DNA of 64,000 nt, taken from the NCBI GenBank assembly GCA_025408445.1, contig JANYIZ010000201.1, positions 1 through 64,000 on the forward strand. The letters run 5' to 3'. The notes under the pieces were generated by a model. That model did not search any database, was not told the DNA's origin, and saw nothing but the letters and a program-made list of their open reading frames with translations. The stretch comes from Frigoribacterium sp. (GTDB taxonomy: Bacteria > Actinomycetota > Actinomycetes > Actinomycetales > Microbacteriaceae). A program made the translations under genes and the position numbers. Positions 51,769 to 60,734 of the stretch are shown in pieces (position 1 is the first letter of the stretch; each line of letters begins with the position of its first letter).

Positions 51769-53631
51769 CTAGTCGGCGCCGACTCTGTGGTCGGAGGCGT
51801 CCCACCCGAGTAACGCCATTATCGACCCGGGCATGGCTGGCCTGGAGTCCGTGGTCGCGGCGCTCGTGGACGCAGCGGTCAGCCAAGTGCGCTTGCCTGC
51901 CGGTGCGTTCGCCAGTTGCGCACCCTGCTTTTCCTGGCCGGTCTCGAGACGGAAGGTCGATAAGGGCGTGTACTGCTTTGCGGTGTTGTGGCCCTGCTCC
52001 CAGAGCAATTGGGACTCGGGTTCGGATGCCGACGCCCGTTGGTACGCATTGCCGTTCAGAGTTACCCCCAGCTGCTGCGCCGTGAAGTGACCCGAGTAGT
52101 CCTGCACGGACACCAGCGCCGAAATGCTCGAGCCGGAGAACACATTGTTAGAGACGACGATGTTGCCCAGGACCCAGGTCATCGCGGGATCGGAAGGATA
52201 CCGAGGGTTCTGCCCCGGTACCGTCGGGTCGGTTGCTCGGCGAAGGTCCTGCGCAACCCGAAGGTCAATCGCATTGTTCGCCACGGTGTTGTTCCAGATC
52301 TGCACATTGTCGGTATCGTTCAACTTGATGCCGTTTCCTCCGTTGTTGACGACGGTGTTGCCTGCGACGACGAATAAGGACGAGATCTCCATGCTCAGGC
52401 CATGCCAGAAGTTGCCATCCATGGTGTTTGAGATGATCTTCCCGTCGTAGACGGACTGGTCGAACCACAGGCCGGGACCGTGGTTATGGCTGAAGGAGCT
52501 GTATTCGATCGTCAGGTCCCTGCTGCGCGTGATCTTCATCCCTCCTGCCACGGGCGCCGTGTTGAAGCGCTGCACGTTGTTGCCGGTCACCGACAGTCCC
52601 GCGATTGTGAGATTGTCGGCATAATTGGCGTTCACCCCGATCATTCCGTTGTCCCTTGAGGTGATGTTGCGCAGCACGGCGTCCGCAGCCCCGAGAAAGA
52701 GTCCCGTGGTCGCGTTCTGCTCGATGTCGAGATCCTGCAGAGACGCTTTCGCGGCCTCAACAGTAACGGCACCGAAACCGGGCAATGGGGTCGCGTAACG
52801 ACGCACTCCGAATCCGCGCAGCACCGTTCCTTCCGCCTGAACGGCGAGCGCCTTCGTCTTATCGCTGGCGCGGACCTCGTGGCCGGTCGGATCGGATCCG
52901 AGGTAGAGCCGGTGCTGCGCGTAATCGACCGCGAACGTGTCCGCCTTAACCGCGTTCGCATCTTTCACCTGGACCAATGGCTTGTCGTCGATCCAGACCT
53001 GGTCGGGATGCGCCGCAAGGGGGTACTTCGGATTCAAGAAGTTGAAGGAAGGGAGGGTGCTTTCCGGCGCACCAGTGGTGTACGTCGGACTCGAATCGAA
53101 TTGCGCCATCCACCCTTCGGAGACCCAGATCGATCCGTTCGCGACCCAGGACGACACGAGAGTGCTGCCGTCGAACCACACGGCTTCGTTCGGGTAGGAC
53201 TCGATCGTCACCGGCGTGCCCTCGGGGACGGTGACATTCTGGTGGTACGTCCCCGCCCGGAGCACGATGGTCTGGCCCGGGTGTGACTGGGATATCGCGT
53301 ACTGGACAGTCTGGTACGGCGACGCTTCACTGCCCTTCCTCGAATTGCTCCCGCTCGGCGACACAAAGAGCGAGTCGGCGGGCACCGGGTAGCTGGTCGA
53401 CCCGACGGTCGGCGCCCCTGGAGCCGGACCGGTCGTGTCGGAGACCGGAACGGCCACGTCCCGGTGGCCGGGCGTGACGGGGATCCGCGACTGGAGGCCC
53501 GGAAGCGCGACGAGAGCGACGAGAGCGACGAGAGCGATCGCGACCACGGCGACCACCAGCGCCCGGCGAAGCAACCGCCGAGGCCGTGCGTGGCGACCAC
53601 TCGGCTGGTGTGGCTCACCTATGTGGGTCAT
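51769..53631 (-). CDS. Secreted/anchored right-handed beta-helix protein
   Basis: 620 residues. A basic N-terminus precedes a single hydrophobic span (LVVAVVAIALVALVALVALPG) with a 9-base DNA repeat coding VAL. The start of the beta-helix is SLFVSPSGSNSRKGSEASPY, followed by IVLRAGTYHQNVTV, and many NxTxxNxxxG-type turns run from about residue 290 to 480. It is either an anchored or a secreted polysaccharide lyase or glycan-modifying enzyme of the pectate-lyase fold. No catalytic residues can be fixed. It is convergent with the flippase gene. Confidence 0.8.
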   Translation of the reverse strand: MTHIGEPHQPSGRHARPRRLLRRALVVAVVAIALVALVALVALPGLQSRIPVTPGHRDVAVPVSDTTGPAPGAPTVGSTSYPVPADSLFVSPSGSNSRKGSEASPYQTVQYAISQSHPGQTIVLRAGTYHQNVTVPEGTPVTIESYPNEAVWFDGSTLVSSWVANGSIWVSEGWMAQFDSSPTYTTGAPESTLPSFNFLNPKYPLAAHPDQVWIDDKPLVQVKDANAVKADTFAVDYAQHRLYLGSDPTGHEVRASDKTKALAVQAEGTVLRGFGVRRYATPLPGFGAVTVEAAKASLQDLDIEQNATTGLFLGAADAVLRNITSRDNGMIGVNANYADNLTIAGLSVTGNNVQRFNTAPVAGGMKITRSRDLTIEYSSFSHNHGPGLWFDQSVYDGKIISNTMDGNFWHGLSMEISSLFVVAGNTVVNNGGNGIKLNDTDNVQIWNNTVANNAIDLRVAQDLRRATDPTVPGQNPRYPSDPAMTWVLGNIVVSNNVFSGSSISALVSVQDYSGHFTAQQLGVTLNGNAYQRASASEPESQLLWEQGHNTAKQYTPLSTFRLETGQEKQGAQLANAPAGKRTWLTAASTSAATTDSRPAMPGSIMALLGWDASDHRVGAD

Positions 53632-53726
53632 CGGTGCACTTCCGGGTATGCGAATGCGGCAGCGATTCGACTCGCGTGTGCCGGGAGCTGTCGGGTCAGC
53701 TCCGTCCCTATCTTCCCAGAATCCCC

Positions 53727-53740
53727 GGTATGGGGGTAAC
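53727..53740 (+). promoter_or_regulatory. GGTATGGGGGTAACC motif before the Wzz-like gene
   Basis: It shares GGGGGTNAC with the strings at 36862 and 43253. It lies about 85 bases before the gene. The upstream -10-like box is weak here, so it may be an operator and not a promoter. Confidence 0.35.
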
Positions 53741-53820
53741 CAGTCCAGAATTCGTCACGTTCTGAATGGTAGCTTCGATGTTTCAGGTTGCTTTGCTCTA
53801 CCCGACGAGAATAGGACTTG

Positions 53821-55488
53821 ATGGAACAACAGCCTTACCTGCAGATCTTCCTCGAACGCTGGGGTGCCCTCGTCGTTGGTGTCCTCGTGGGTCTCAGTCT
53901 CGCGCTCGGTATCAGCGCCTCGATCCCTCCGACCTACGAGGCCACGTCGACCTCGTTCCTCACCGTGCGCTCCACCACCGGGACGCTGCTAGAGCGTTCG
54001 CAGTTCGCCCTTGCCCGTATCAGTTCGTATCCTGAGCTAGCTCTCAGTTCCGACGTGCTGTCGAAGACGATCTTCGATCTCGGCCTCAGCCAATCGGTGA
54101 AGCAACTCGCGAATTCGGTGAGCGCGACCAACCCGCCGACCACCGTCCTCCTTCAGATCGCGTCGAGCGCAACCGACCCGGAAACGGCCGCCGCGATATC
54201 GAATTCGATCGCAGCGAACCTCTCGAACACGGTCTCTGAGTTGGAGAACTCGTCAACGGATAACCGCTACGTCGTCTCCCTCGAACTCCGAGACAGGGCG
54301 CAGCCGCCGACATCGTCCTCCGCGCCCCAGCGTGGCATCATCCTGGGCCTGGGAGGCCTCGGCGGACTGGCCCTTGGTCTGATCGCGGCAATCGTCTGGG
54401 CTCGTTTCGACACGACGGTCCGAACCGCAAAAGCCGCCCGGAGAATCTCCGGGCTCCCCGTAATCGGCGAACTGACAAAGCCATCGCTGCCCTTCGCGAG
54501 ATTCCGGACGAGAAACAACGATCGTACGGAGGCCGCCCTCCGCGAGACCCAGTTGACCATTCGGCAGGCGAACGGTAACGAGCTCCCGCGCCTGCTTGCG
54601 CTCGTTCCCGCAAGCCGCGCGGCGGCACGAATCCAGACCCGTATTGGACTCGCTCGTTCCCTCGCTATAACGGGTCGCTCGGTGGTTCTGGTCGAAGCAG
54701 ACTTCGATGGTGGCATCAGTGCTACCAACCCGGAGGCACTTTCAGCGGAAGGGCTCGCCGAGGTGCTCTCTGGCACCCGATCAGTGCGCCGAGTCGTGCT
54801 CAAATCCGATGTCGGATCGTTCGACCTGCTCGCTCCTGGACTCCCGGCGAACGCCCCGAAGGAGAATGTTGCCGAGCACAATGTTCTGGGCACCGTCCGG
54901 CAGCTCCTCGCGGAGTTCGACCTCACCGTGACACAGCTCACCTCGACAACGCGGCCAGCGACGCTTGAACTCATCGCGCCGTATGCGGACGGCGTCGTCG
55001 TACTCGTTTGTCTGGGTCGCACCCGCGCTGCAGATCTCGCCCACATTCTCGCTCGTCTTCGACTTCTGGAGATCCGCCCGCTCGGAATCATCATGACGGG
55101 GGTGCCTGTCTTCCGACGCAGCGACCTCGTCTCCGAGTGGCTGCCCGGAGACTTCAACGAGGTGCCGCGCACACCGGCGCGCAAATGGGATGATCTTGCC
55201 CTGCCTGCAACCGCCAGCGCTCTGGCGCAGCCGGAACGGTCCGCTGCACCCATTCCGGTCGGACCAGCGGCCAAGATACCTGCGGACGAAACAGTGATCG
55301 CGGACTCCGTGCGAGTATCACCAGCGCCACCGAAACCACTTCGTCCCTCGACTACACGCAAGCCGCGTACCTCCGCCACAACCCGCTCCGCACCCTCAGC
55401 CACATCGAGAACCCGGAATGCAAAGCAAGCGGTGACGGCCGCCACCACGTCAGCTGTGGCGGCTCCTGAAGCCGCACCGGAGACGTGA
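53821..55488 (+). CDS. Wzz-type chain-length protein fused to a kinase-like domain lacking the P-loop
   Basis: 555 residues. An N-terminal Wzz domain has membrane helices at about 17-37 and 170-195. The cytoplasmic domain follows the order of bacterial tyrosine kinases (LLALVPASRAAARIQTRIGL, then SVVLVEADFDGG), but the Walker A GxxGKS/T is replaced by SRAAARIQTR, and the Walker A' aspartate is glutamate. There is no tyrosine cluster in the long Pro/Ala/Thr tail. It is therefore probably catalytically dead and may regulate chain length by scaffold action. ATG 53821 has AGGA six bases upstream (TTG 53818 is adjacent). Confidence 0.85.
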   Translation: MEQQPYLQIFLERWGALVVGVLVGLSLALGISASIPPTYEATSTSFLTVRSTTGTLLERSQFALARISSYPELALSSDVLSKTIFDLGLSQSVKQLANSVSATNPPTTVLLQIASSATDPETAAAISNSIAANLSNTVSELENSSTDNRYVVSLELRDRAQPPTSSSAPQRGIILGLGGLGGLALGLIAAIVWARFDTTVRTAKAARRISGLPVIGELTKPSLPFARFRTRNNDRTEAALRETQLTIRQANGNELPRLLALVPASRAAARIQTRIGLARSLAITGRSVVLVEADFDGGISATNPEALSAEGLAEVLSGTRSVRRVVLKSDVGSFDLLAPGLPANAPKENVAEHNVLGTVRQLLAEFDLTVTQLTSTTRPATLELIAPYADGVVVLVCLGRTRAADLAHILARLRLLEIRPLGIIMTGVPVFRRSDLVSEWLPGDFNEVPRTPARKWDDLALPATASALAQPERSAAPIPVGPAAKIPADETVIADSVRVSPAPPKPLRPSTTRKPRTSATTRSAPSATSRTRNAKQAVTAATTSAVAAPEAAPET

Positions 55489-56750
55489 CGGCCTCGACGG
55501 AGACGGTGAATTCCGTCCGGAGAGTGTGGGTGGCGGTATTTGCTGTCCTGACGCTCACGGTCGTGAGCGTGGTCCCATGGCGGGTCGGTGACATCTACGC
55601 CGGTGGCATCGATCCCGTCGTAATCGGCAAAGCTGTCTTGGGGGTCATCTCCTTCGGCGCCGGACTGCTGCTCATGATCCGCGCACCGGCGCGAGGGTCG
55701 ATCGGAGTGCGCAGTCTCTGTCTACTCGCGGGAATCGTGCTCGTCTCGCTCGACGGCGCATTCGCGGCCGGTGCCGCGTCGACCGCCGTGGTTCTCACCG
55801 TGCGGATCGTGCTCGTTGCCGCGACGATCGCGGTCGTGGTGAGTTCAGCACCGGCGACGACTGTGCTGACCGCCCTGCTTGCGGCGATGTCGGCGGTCGC
55901 CATCGTCGCCGCCGTCACCGGCCTCCAGCACGGGCTGAGTGGTGGTCGACTTGCGGGTGGAACCCCGCAGATGGACCCGAACGTTCTCGCCGGCCTCGCT
56001 GCCCCGCCTGTGATCGGTCTTGCCGCGGACATCGTGCGGCGGGGCCTGCGTCCATGGAACGTGGGGCTGCTGGTCATCCACATCGCCATAATATTCGCGA
56101 CCGGCTCGCGAACCGCTCTGATCGTCGTTGTCGTGGGAATCGCCCTCGCCTTCGTATGCGGCGGCCGCCTTGCAGCCTCCACCGCCATCGCCACAATCGC
56201 GGCCGCCCCGTTGGCCTATGCACTGGCCGCCTTCACGAACACCATCTCCGTCCTACTGTCGCGCGGCCAGACAATCGAACAGATTTCCACACTGAGCTCC
56301 CGCACGGTCGCCTGGGAGGCGGTGCTAGCCACCCCGTGGAACTCGTGGGACAAATGGATCGGTGTCGGTCTCGCGGCCAAGACCGTCGAGGTGCACCAGC
56401 GGTGGCGTGACGTGCAGGTGCTCGACAGCAGCTGGGTGTCGGTGATCGCACAAGCGGGGATTATCGGAACGACTCTGCTGTTGGTCTGGATGGTCTGGAC
56501 CACCGTGGAGGCGGTCCGAACTCCTGGGCTGAGCGCTCTCACGGTTCCGCTGATGGTCATGCTCATCATCCGCAGTTTCACCGAAAACGGAGTAATCGAA
56601 TCGAGCACGACGTTCATTCTTTTTCTTGCGATATCGCTGATACTGGAGCGCGATACCCGGTTCCCGAGGCGGCGAAGGGAATACGCCCGGTACCAGCTGG
56701 TCGACCCACTGCCGGTCGCCAGGCGCGAACCCGTGACGGCCGCTCCCTAG
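55485..56750 (+). CDS. O-antigen-polymerase/ligase-like membrane protein
   Basis: 421 residues with about ten hydrophobic spans and a large outside loop around residues 255-300 (TIEQISTLSSRTVAWEAVLA, then WIGVGLAAKTVEVHQRW) that matches the polymerase/ligase (Wzy/WaaL) family layout, including a conserved arginine in SSRTVAWE. The last span is followed by a basic tail. GTG at 55485 overlaps the Wzz-like stop (GTGA), so the two are made together. It likely joins repeat units into polymer under the chain-length protein. Confidence 0.82.
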   Translation: MTASTETVNSVRRVWVAVFAVLTLTVVSVVPWRVGDIYAGGIDPVVIGKAVLGVISFGAGLLLMIRAPARGSIGVRSLCLLAGIVLVSLDGAFAAGAASTAVVLTVRIVLVAATIAVVVSSAPATTVLTALLAAMSAVAIVAAVTGLQHGLSGGRLAGGTPQMDPNVLAGLAAPPVIGLAADIVRRGLRPWNVGLLVIHIAIIFATGSRTALIVVVVGIALAFVCGGRLAASTAIATIAAAPLAYALAAFTNTISVLLSRGQTIEQISTLSSRTVAWEAVLATPWNSWDKWIGVGLAAKTVEVHQRWRDVQVLDSSWVSVIAQAGIIGTTLLLVWMVWTTVEAVRTPGLSALTVPLMVMLIIRSFTENGVIESSTTFILFLAISLILERDTRFPRRRREYARYQLVDPLPVARREPVTAAP

Positions 56751-57670
56751 AGCTGCGCCGGAAGATCGCGAACGATCTGGAGCATGCGATTGTTCAGCGA
56801 GTCGGGTGCCTCGTCAGGCGCAAGTCTTTTTTCCACGACGGACTCGATCCAACCCGCTGCTGCGCCATCAGCTTTGTTCGGAAGCGGTGTGCCGAATGTG
56901 AGATGAGCCGTGACAGCACCGTAGAGCGAGTCAACACCTGCGGGAGCGAACGCCGCGTCCTCCCAGTCGATCACTCGCACGCGCCCGGTGAGTTCCGTGC
57001 GAAGGTTCCACGGGGAGAGATCGCCATGGCTGCCCCGCCATGCCGACGGTATCGCATCCGATCGCGTGAGAGCCGTGTCAAGAATGTCTGCGATCTCTGC
57101 CGCGACCCGCTCGCGAACTGCGGGCTTTCGCACCGCCCCGAGCGGATAGTTGGGCACGGACTCGCTGCCGACCCAGGAAAGGCCCGAACTGTGCCCTACC
57201 CCGACAGGGCGGGCGATGGCGAATGACGCCGGACGCGCTGCCCAGACACTCGACATGACGGTGAACTCCCGCTCCGCCCTCTGCGCGTCCGTGGTGATGC
57301 GCACAAAGCCGACGCCTCGGCCGTCACGGAGCAACAGTAGCGAGCATCCGGAGCGTGACGCCTGCGGCCGCCTGTACAGGGCGGCGCTGTCCCACCGGCC
57401 GAACGCCTCGATCCACTCGGCGGTAAAGTGCTCCCAGGTGGAGTGGGCGACCGGCTCGTCCCACGACTCCCTCACCCCGGGCAGTACCCATGGGCCGAAT
57501 ATGCGCACGGCTGACCACAGCACTCGCTGAGCGAACACCGCCGGAATAGTGCACGGCGAGTGCATCGAAACACCCGCTGCCGCCCCCCGTCGCCCGCTCG
57601 CCGGAACCCAGATGTGACCAGAGGTGGGAAAGCGCACACTCGCCGGCGAGAACTCCGGCTCTAGTGCCAT
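56747..57670 (-). CDS. Kinase-fold protein (APH/choline-kinase-like)
   Basis: 307 residues. The catalytic loop is WRGSHGDLSPWNLR (HGDxxxxN) and the metal loop is VIDWEDAAFAP (DWEDA), as in aminoglycoside/choline phosphotransferases. The N-terminal lobe is divergent and has no obvious glycine-rich loop. It overlaps the sulfotransferase stop by ten bases, and its own stop overlaps the polymerase stop by four. By context it may phosphorylate a sugar or an APS-like substrate, but neither is shown. No membrane span is seen. Confidence 0.75.
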   Translation of the reverse strand: MALEPEFSPASVRFPTSGHIWVPASGRRGAAAGVSMHSPCTIPAVFAQRVLWSAVRIFGPWVLPGVRESWDEPVAHSTWEHFTAEWIEAFGRWDSAALYRRPQASRSGCSLLLLRDGRGVGFVRITTDAQRAEREFTVMSSVWAARPASFAIARPVGVGHSSGLSWVGSESVPNYPLGAVRKPAVRERVAAEIADILDTALTRSDAIPSAWRGSHGDLSPWNLRTELTGRVRVIDWEDAAFAPAGVDSLYGAVTAHLTFGTPLPNKADGAAAGWIESVVEKRLAPDEAPDSLNNRMLQIVRDLPAQL

Positions 57671-58563
57671 GGAAGCTTTCGGCCGATCAATGCCTCGAGC
57701 TCGGCAGTATCGTCCGCTAGCGCGCTCGTCAGGCGCTCGCGCGTCTCGGGTGAGATGCCCTCACCCCCCGCCGCATTCATATGCTCGCCCTTCGGCAGCG
57801 TCGCGTGGTCGATCCCGAGGAACTCGGCGACCTGACGCATGACCTCGTCCGGCTCCCCGTAGTAGTCCTCGCTCGCGACCACCAGAATGCGGTCCGCACC
57901 ATAGAGCTCGTACCACTTGCGGAGGTGCCGGACGTATCGACTTTGCGTGAGATACGACTGCTGCTCGTGAGCGTAACTGTAGTAGGTCGGGTCGTTTCGC
58001 AGTTTTTGTTCCTCACCGGCAAGCCGCGAATCCTCTGCCGCGAGTGCTGCCTCGAATTCGAGCGGCTCCGCCGAACTCCTGCGACGTTCCTTCCAGTGCG
58101 AATAAGTGCGCATGACGGGATCGCGTAAAAGCACCAGTATCTTGGCATCCGGGACCATCGCCGCCGCCCGTTCGGCGGCCAGCGGATGGAACATGTAGTA
58201 CGGCGAGGCCTCGCCCACCACCACCGGCTTACCGACGATCTTCTCGGCGCGGCGACGGGATGCCCGGGTGGGCATGAATGACCGGTACCAGCGCTCCCCT
58301 TTCCCAAAATTCGAATCGAAGAAGTGCACGCCCTTCGTCTCGTTGGACTTCGGAAGATACTTCGCAGACGGGAACAGGGTAATTACCTGCGGTTCTTTGA
58401 GGATGTCGTAGTAGAACGACGTCGTTCCTCCCCGCTTCGTGCCGATGAGCATGAAGTCAGGCATTGGCCTGCGGGACGCCGTGGCGGTCCCGAGTACGCG
58501 GAATGCTCCGCTCCCGGCCCGCTTGAGGGAAGCCTTGAGACCCCTGTCAGTGCTGTCTACCAC
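57661..58563 (-). CDS. PAPS-dependent sulfotransferase
   Basis: 300 residues. The PAPS 5'-phosphosulfate loop is FMLIGTKRGGTTSFYYDIL (Lys conserved in IGTKRGGTTS), and the 3'-phosphate-binding strand is ILVLLRDPVMRTYSHW. A later LxRY-type segment (RYVRHLRKWYELYG) fits the family. It would transfer sulfate to a hydroxyl group, most likely on a polysaccharide or lipid sugar in this locus. It follows cysN by seven bases and has a ten-base overlap with the kinase-fold gene, so all are one operon. Confidence 0.87.
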   Translation of the reverse strand: MVDSTDRGLKASLKRAGSGAFRVLGTATASRRPMPDFMLIGTKRGGTTSFYYDILKEPQVITLFPSAKYLPKSNETKGVHFFDSNFGKGERWYRSFMPTRASRRRAEKIVGKPVVVGEASPYYMFHPLAAERAAAMVPDAKILVLLRDPVMRTYSHWKERRRSSAEPLEFEAALAAEDSRLAGEEQKLRNDPTYYSYAHEQQSYLTQSRYVRHLRKWYELYGADRILVVASEDYYGEPDEVMRQVAEFLGIDHATLPKGEHMNAAGGEGISPETRERLTSALADDTAELEALIGRKLPWH

Positions 58564-58569
58564 CGCTGC

Positions 58570-59814
58570 TCACGTTTCGTTGATGACGCCGGCGCCGACG
58601 GTGCGATTGGTGACCTCATCGATCAGGATGAACGCGCCCGTCATCCGGTTCCGACGATACGGGTCGACGAGGATTGGTTGCGTCGTGCGAAAACGAACAC
58701 GCCCGATCGCATTGATTCCCAACGAATCGACACCCTGGTTTCGGTGAAGGGAGTTCACGTCGAGCTCGTACTGGACCTCTTTGACGAGTGCCCGCGTGGT
58801 GCGCGTGGTGTGCTTGATCGCGTACTTCTGACCGGGTCGAAGCGGCATGTCATCCATCCAGCAGATCATCGCATCGATGTCCTGCGTGACGGTGGGCTGA
58901 TTGTGTGGCCGGCAGATCATGTCGCCGCGGGAGACATCCACCTCGTCCTCGAGTCGCACGGTCACCGACATTGGCGGGTAGGCCTCTGCTACCTCACCGT
59001 CCGCTGTGTCGATGGTCCGGATCCGCGTGGGAAGCCCGCTCGGGAGCACCATCACCTCGTCGCCCGGCTTCATGACACCGCCCACCACCTGTCCCGCGAA
59101 CGCACGGTAGTCGCCGCGGCCGTTCTGTGGCCGGATGACGTACTGGACGGGAAAACGCACATCGGTGAGGTTGCGGTCGCTCGCGATGTATACGTGCTCG
59201 AGGTGGTGCAGAAGCGAGGCACCCTCGTACCACGGCATGTTCTCGGAGCGGCTGACCACGTTGTCGCCTGCGAGTGCCGACATCGGGATCACCGTGACAT
59301 CACTGAAATCAAGACGCGCGGCGAACTCCAAGAATTCACTGCGAATCGCTTCATAGACGTCTTCGGACCAGTCCACGAGGTCCATCTTGTTGACGGCGAG
59401 CACGATGTGCGGCACGCGGAGGAGCGAGACGATGGTGGCATGACGGCGACTCTGCTCCAGCAGGCCCTTGCGTGCGTCGACGAGCACGATCGCCAGGTCC
59501 GCGGTCGACGCGCCAGTCACCATATTGCGGGTGTACTGGGTGTGGCCCGGCGTGTCGGCGATGATGAACTTGCGTCGCGGCGTGGCGAAATAGCGGTAGG
59601 CGACATCGATCGTGATGCCCTGTTCGCGTTCCGCACGAAGCCCGTCGGTCAGCAGCGCGAGATCGGTGTACAGGTCGCCGCGCTGGCGGCTAGTGCGCTC
59701 GACGGCTTCCAGCTGGTCCTCAAACACCGACTTGGAGTCGTAGAGCAGTCGGCCGATGAGTGTGCTCTTGCCGTCGTCCACCGATCCGGCTGTGGCGAAT
59801 CGCAGGATGTCCAT
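58570..59814 (-). CDS. cysN: Sulfate adenylyltransferase large subunit (CysN GTPase)
   Basis: 414 residues. The G-protein motifs are all there: G1 AGSVDDGKSTLIGRL near residue 8, G3 IADTPGHTQYTRNM, G4 AVNKMDLVD and the elongation-factor-type domains beyond about residue 220. With CysD it forms ATP sulfurylase, using GTP hydrolysis to drive APS formation. It is not fused to an APS kinase (CysC), as it is in some bacteria, and no cysC is seen in the window. The start ATG shares one base with the cysD stop (TAATG). Confidence 0.95.
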   Translation of the reverse strand: MDILRFATAGSVDDGKSTLIGRLLYDSKSVFEDQLEAVERTSRQRGDLYTDLALLTDGLRAEREQGITIDVAYRYFATPRRKFIIADTPGHTQYTRNMVTGASTADLAIVLVDARKGLLEQSRRHATIVSLLRVPHIVLAVNKMDLVDWSEDVYEAIRSEFLEFAARLDFSDVTVIPMSALAGDNVVSRSENMPWYEGASLLHHLEHVYIASDRNLTDVRFPVQYVIRPQNGRGDYRAFAGQVVGGVMKPGDEVMVLPSGLPTRIRTIDTADGEVAEAYPPMSVTVRLEDEVDVSRGDMICRPHNQPTVTQDIDAMICWMDDMPLRPGQKYAIKHTTRTTRALVKEVQYELDVNSLHRNQGVDSLGINAIGRVRFRTTQPILVDPYRRNRMTGAFILIDEVTNRTVGAGVINET

Positions 59815-60734
59815 TAGAAGTAGCCCTCTTTTTTGCGGTCTTCCATCGCCGCCTCGCTGACCTTGTCGTCTCCGCGCGTCGCTCCACGTTCGGTGATCCG
59901 CGAGGCAGCGACCTCGATGGCCACTTTCTCCGGAGTGTCGGCCTCGGATTCGACCGCCGCGGTGAGTGTTGCGTCGCCGACCGTGCGGTAGCGCACGCGG
60001 GCTGTGAAAACCTTTTCACCCTCGCGCGGCTGGAGGTGCTTGTCCACCGCGAAAAGCATTGAGTTGCGGAGGAAAACTTCTCGTTCGTGCGCGTAATAGA
60101 TGGAGGGGACTTCGATGCGCTCGCGAGCGATGTACTCCCAGATATCTAGCTCTGTCCAGTTCGAAATGGGGAACACCCGGATGCTCTCGCCCTGATTGAT
60201 CCGAGTGTTGTAAAGCGACCACAGCTCGGGGCGCTGATCTTTGGGGTCCCACTGGCCGAACTCATCCCGGAACGAGAAGACCCGCTCCTTCGCTCGCGCC
60301 TTCTCCTCATCGCGACGCGCGCCTCCCATCAAAGCGGTGAACCCGTTCGCTTCGGCGGTCTGTAGCAGAACGGGGGTCTGGATGCGGTTGCGGGACCCAC
60401 CAGGGGCCTCGCGAACCTGTCCGGAGTCGATCGCATCCTGTACCGACCCCACGACAAGCCCTATGCCGAGCTCTGCCACCTTTCGATCACGAAACTCCAG
60501 CACCTCAGCGAAGTTGTGCCCGGTGTCTACGTGCATCAGAGGAAACGGCACTGGACCGGGAGCGAAGGCTTTCACGGCCAGGTGAAGCATGACGATCGAG
60601 TCCTTGCCCCCGGAGAACAGCATCGCGGGATGCTCGTTCTCCGCCGCCACCTCGCGGATGATGAAGATCGCCTCGGATTCGAGGTAGTCGAGTTGGCTGA
60701 GGCCGTAGCGCGGACTGTCGCTGAATTCAGTCAC
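59814..60734 (-). CDS. cysD: Sulfate adenylyltransferase small subunit (CysD)
   Basis: 306 residues from GTG 60734, which has AAGGAAGG just upstream. The PP-loop is MLFSGGKDSIVMLHL, with the typical MHVDTGHNFAEVLEFRD after it, and GGARRDEEKARAKERVFSFRD carries the conserved basic stretch. The ATP alpha-beta bond is split here to form APS with CysN. It overlaps the cysQ stop by eight bases and the cysN start by one. All key residues look intact. Confidence 0.95.
   Translation of the reverse strand: MTEFSDSPRYGLSQLDYLESEAIFIIREVAAENEHPAMLFSGGKDSIVMLHLAVKAFAPGPVPFPLMHVDTGHNFAEVLEFRDRKVAELGIGLVVGSVQDAIDSGQVREAPGGSRNRIQTPVLLQTAEANGFTALMGGARRDEEKARAKERVFSFRDEFGQWDPKDQRPELWSLYNTRINQGESIRVFPISNWTELDIWEYIARERIEVPSIYYAHEREVFLRNSMLFAVDKHLQPREGEKVFTARVRYRTVGDATLTAAVESEADTPEKVAIEVAASRITERGATRGDDKVSEAAMEDRKKEGYF

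Noticed and set aside
58324-59817. A 497-codon open frame antisense to cysN
   Set aside because: All GTPase motifs lie on the minus strand; the plus frame has no domain-like sequence.
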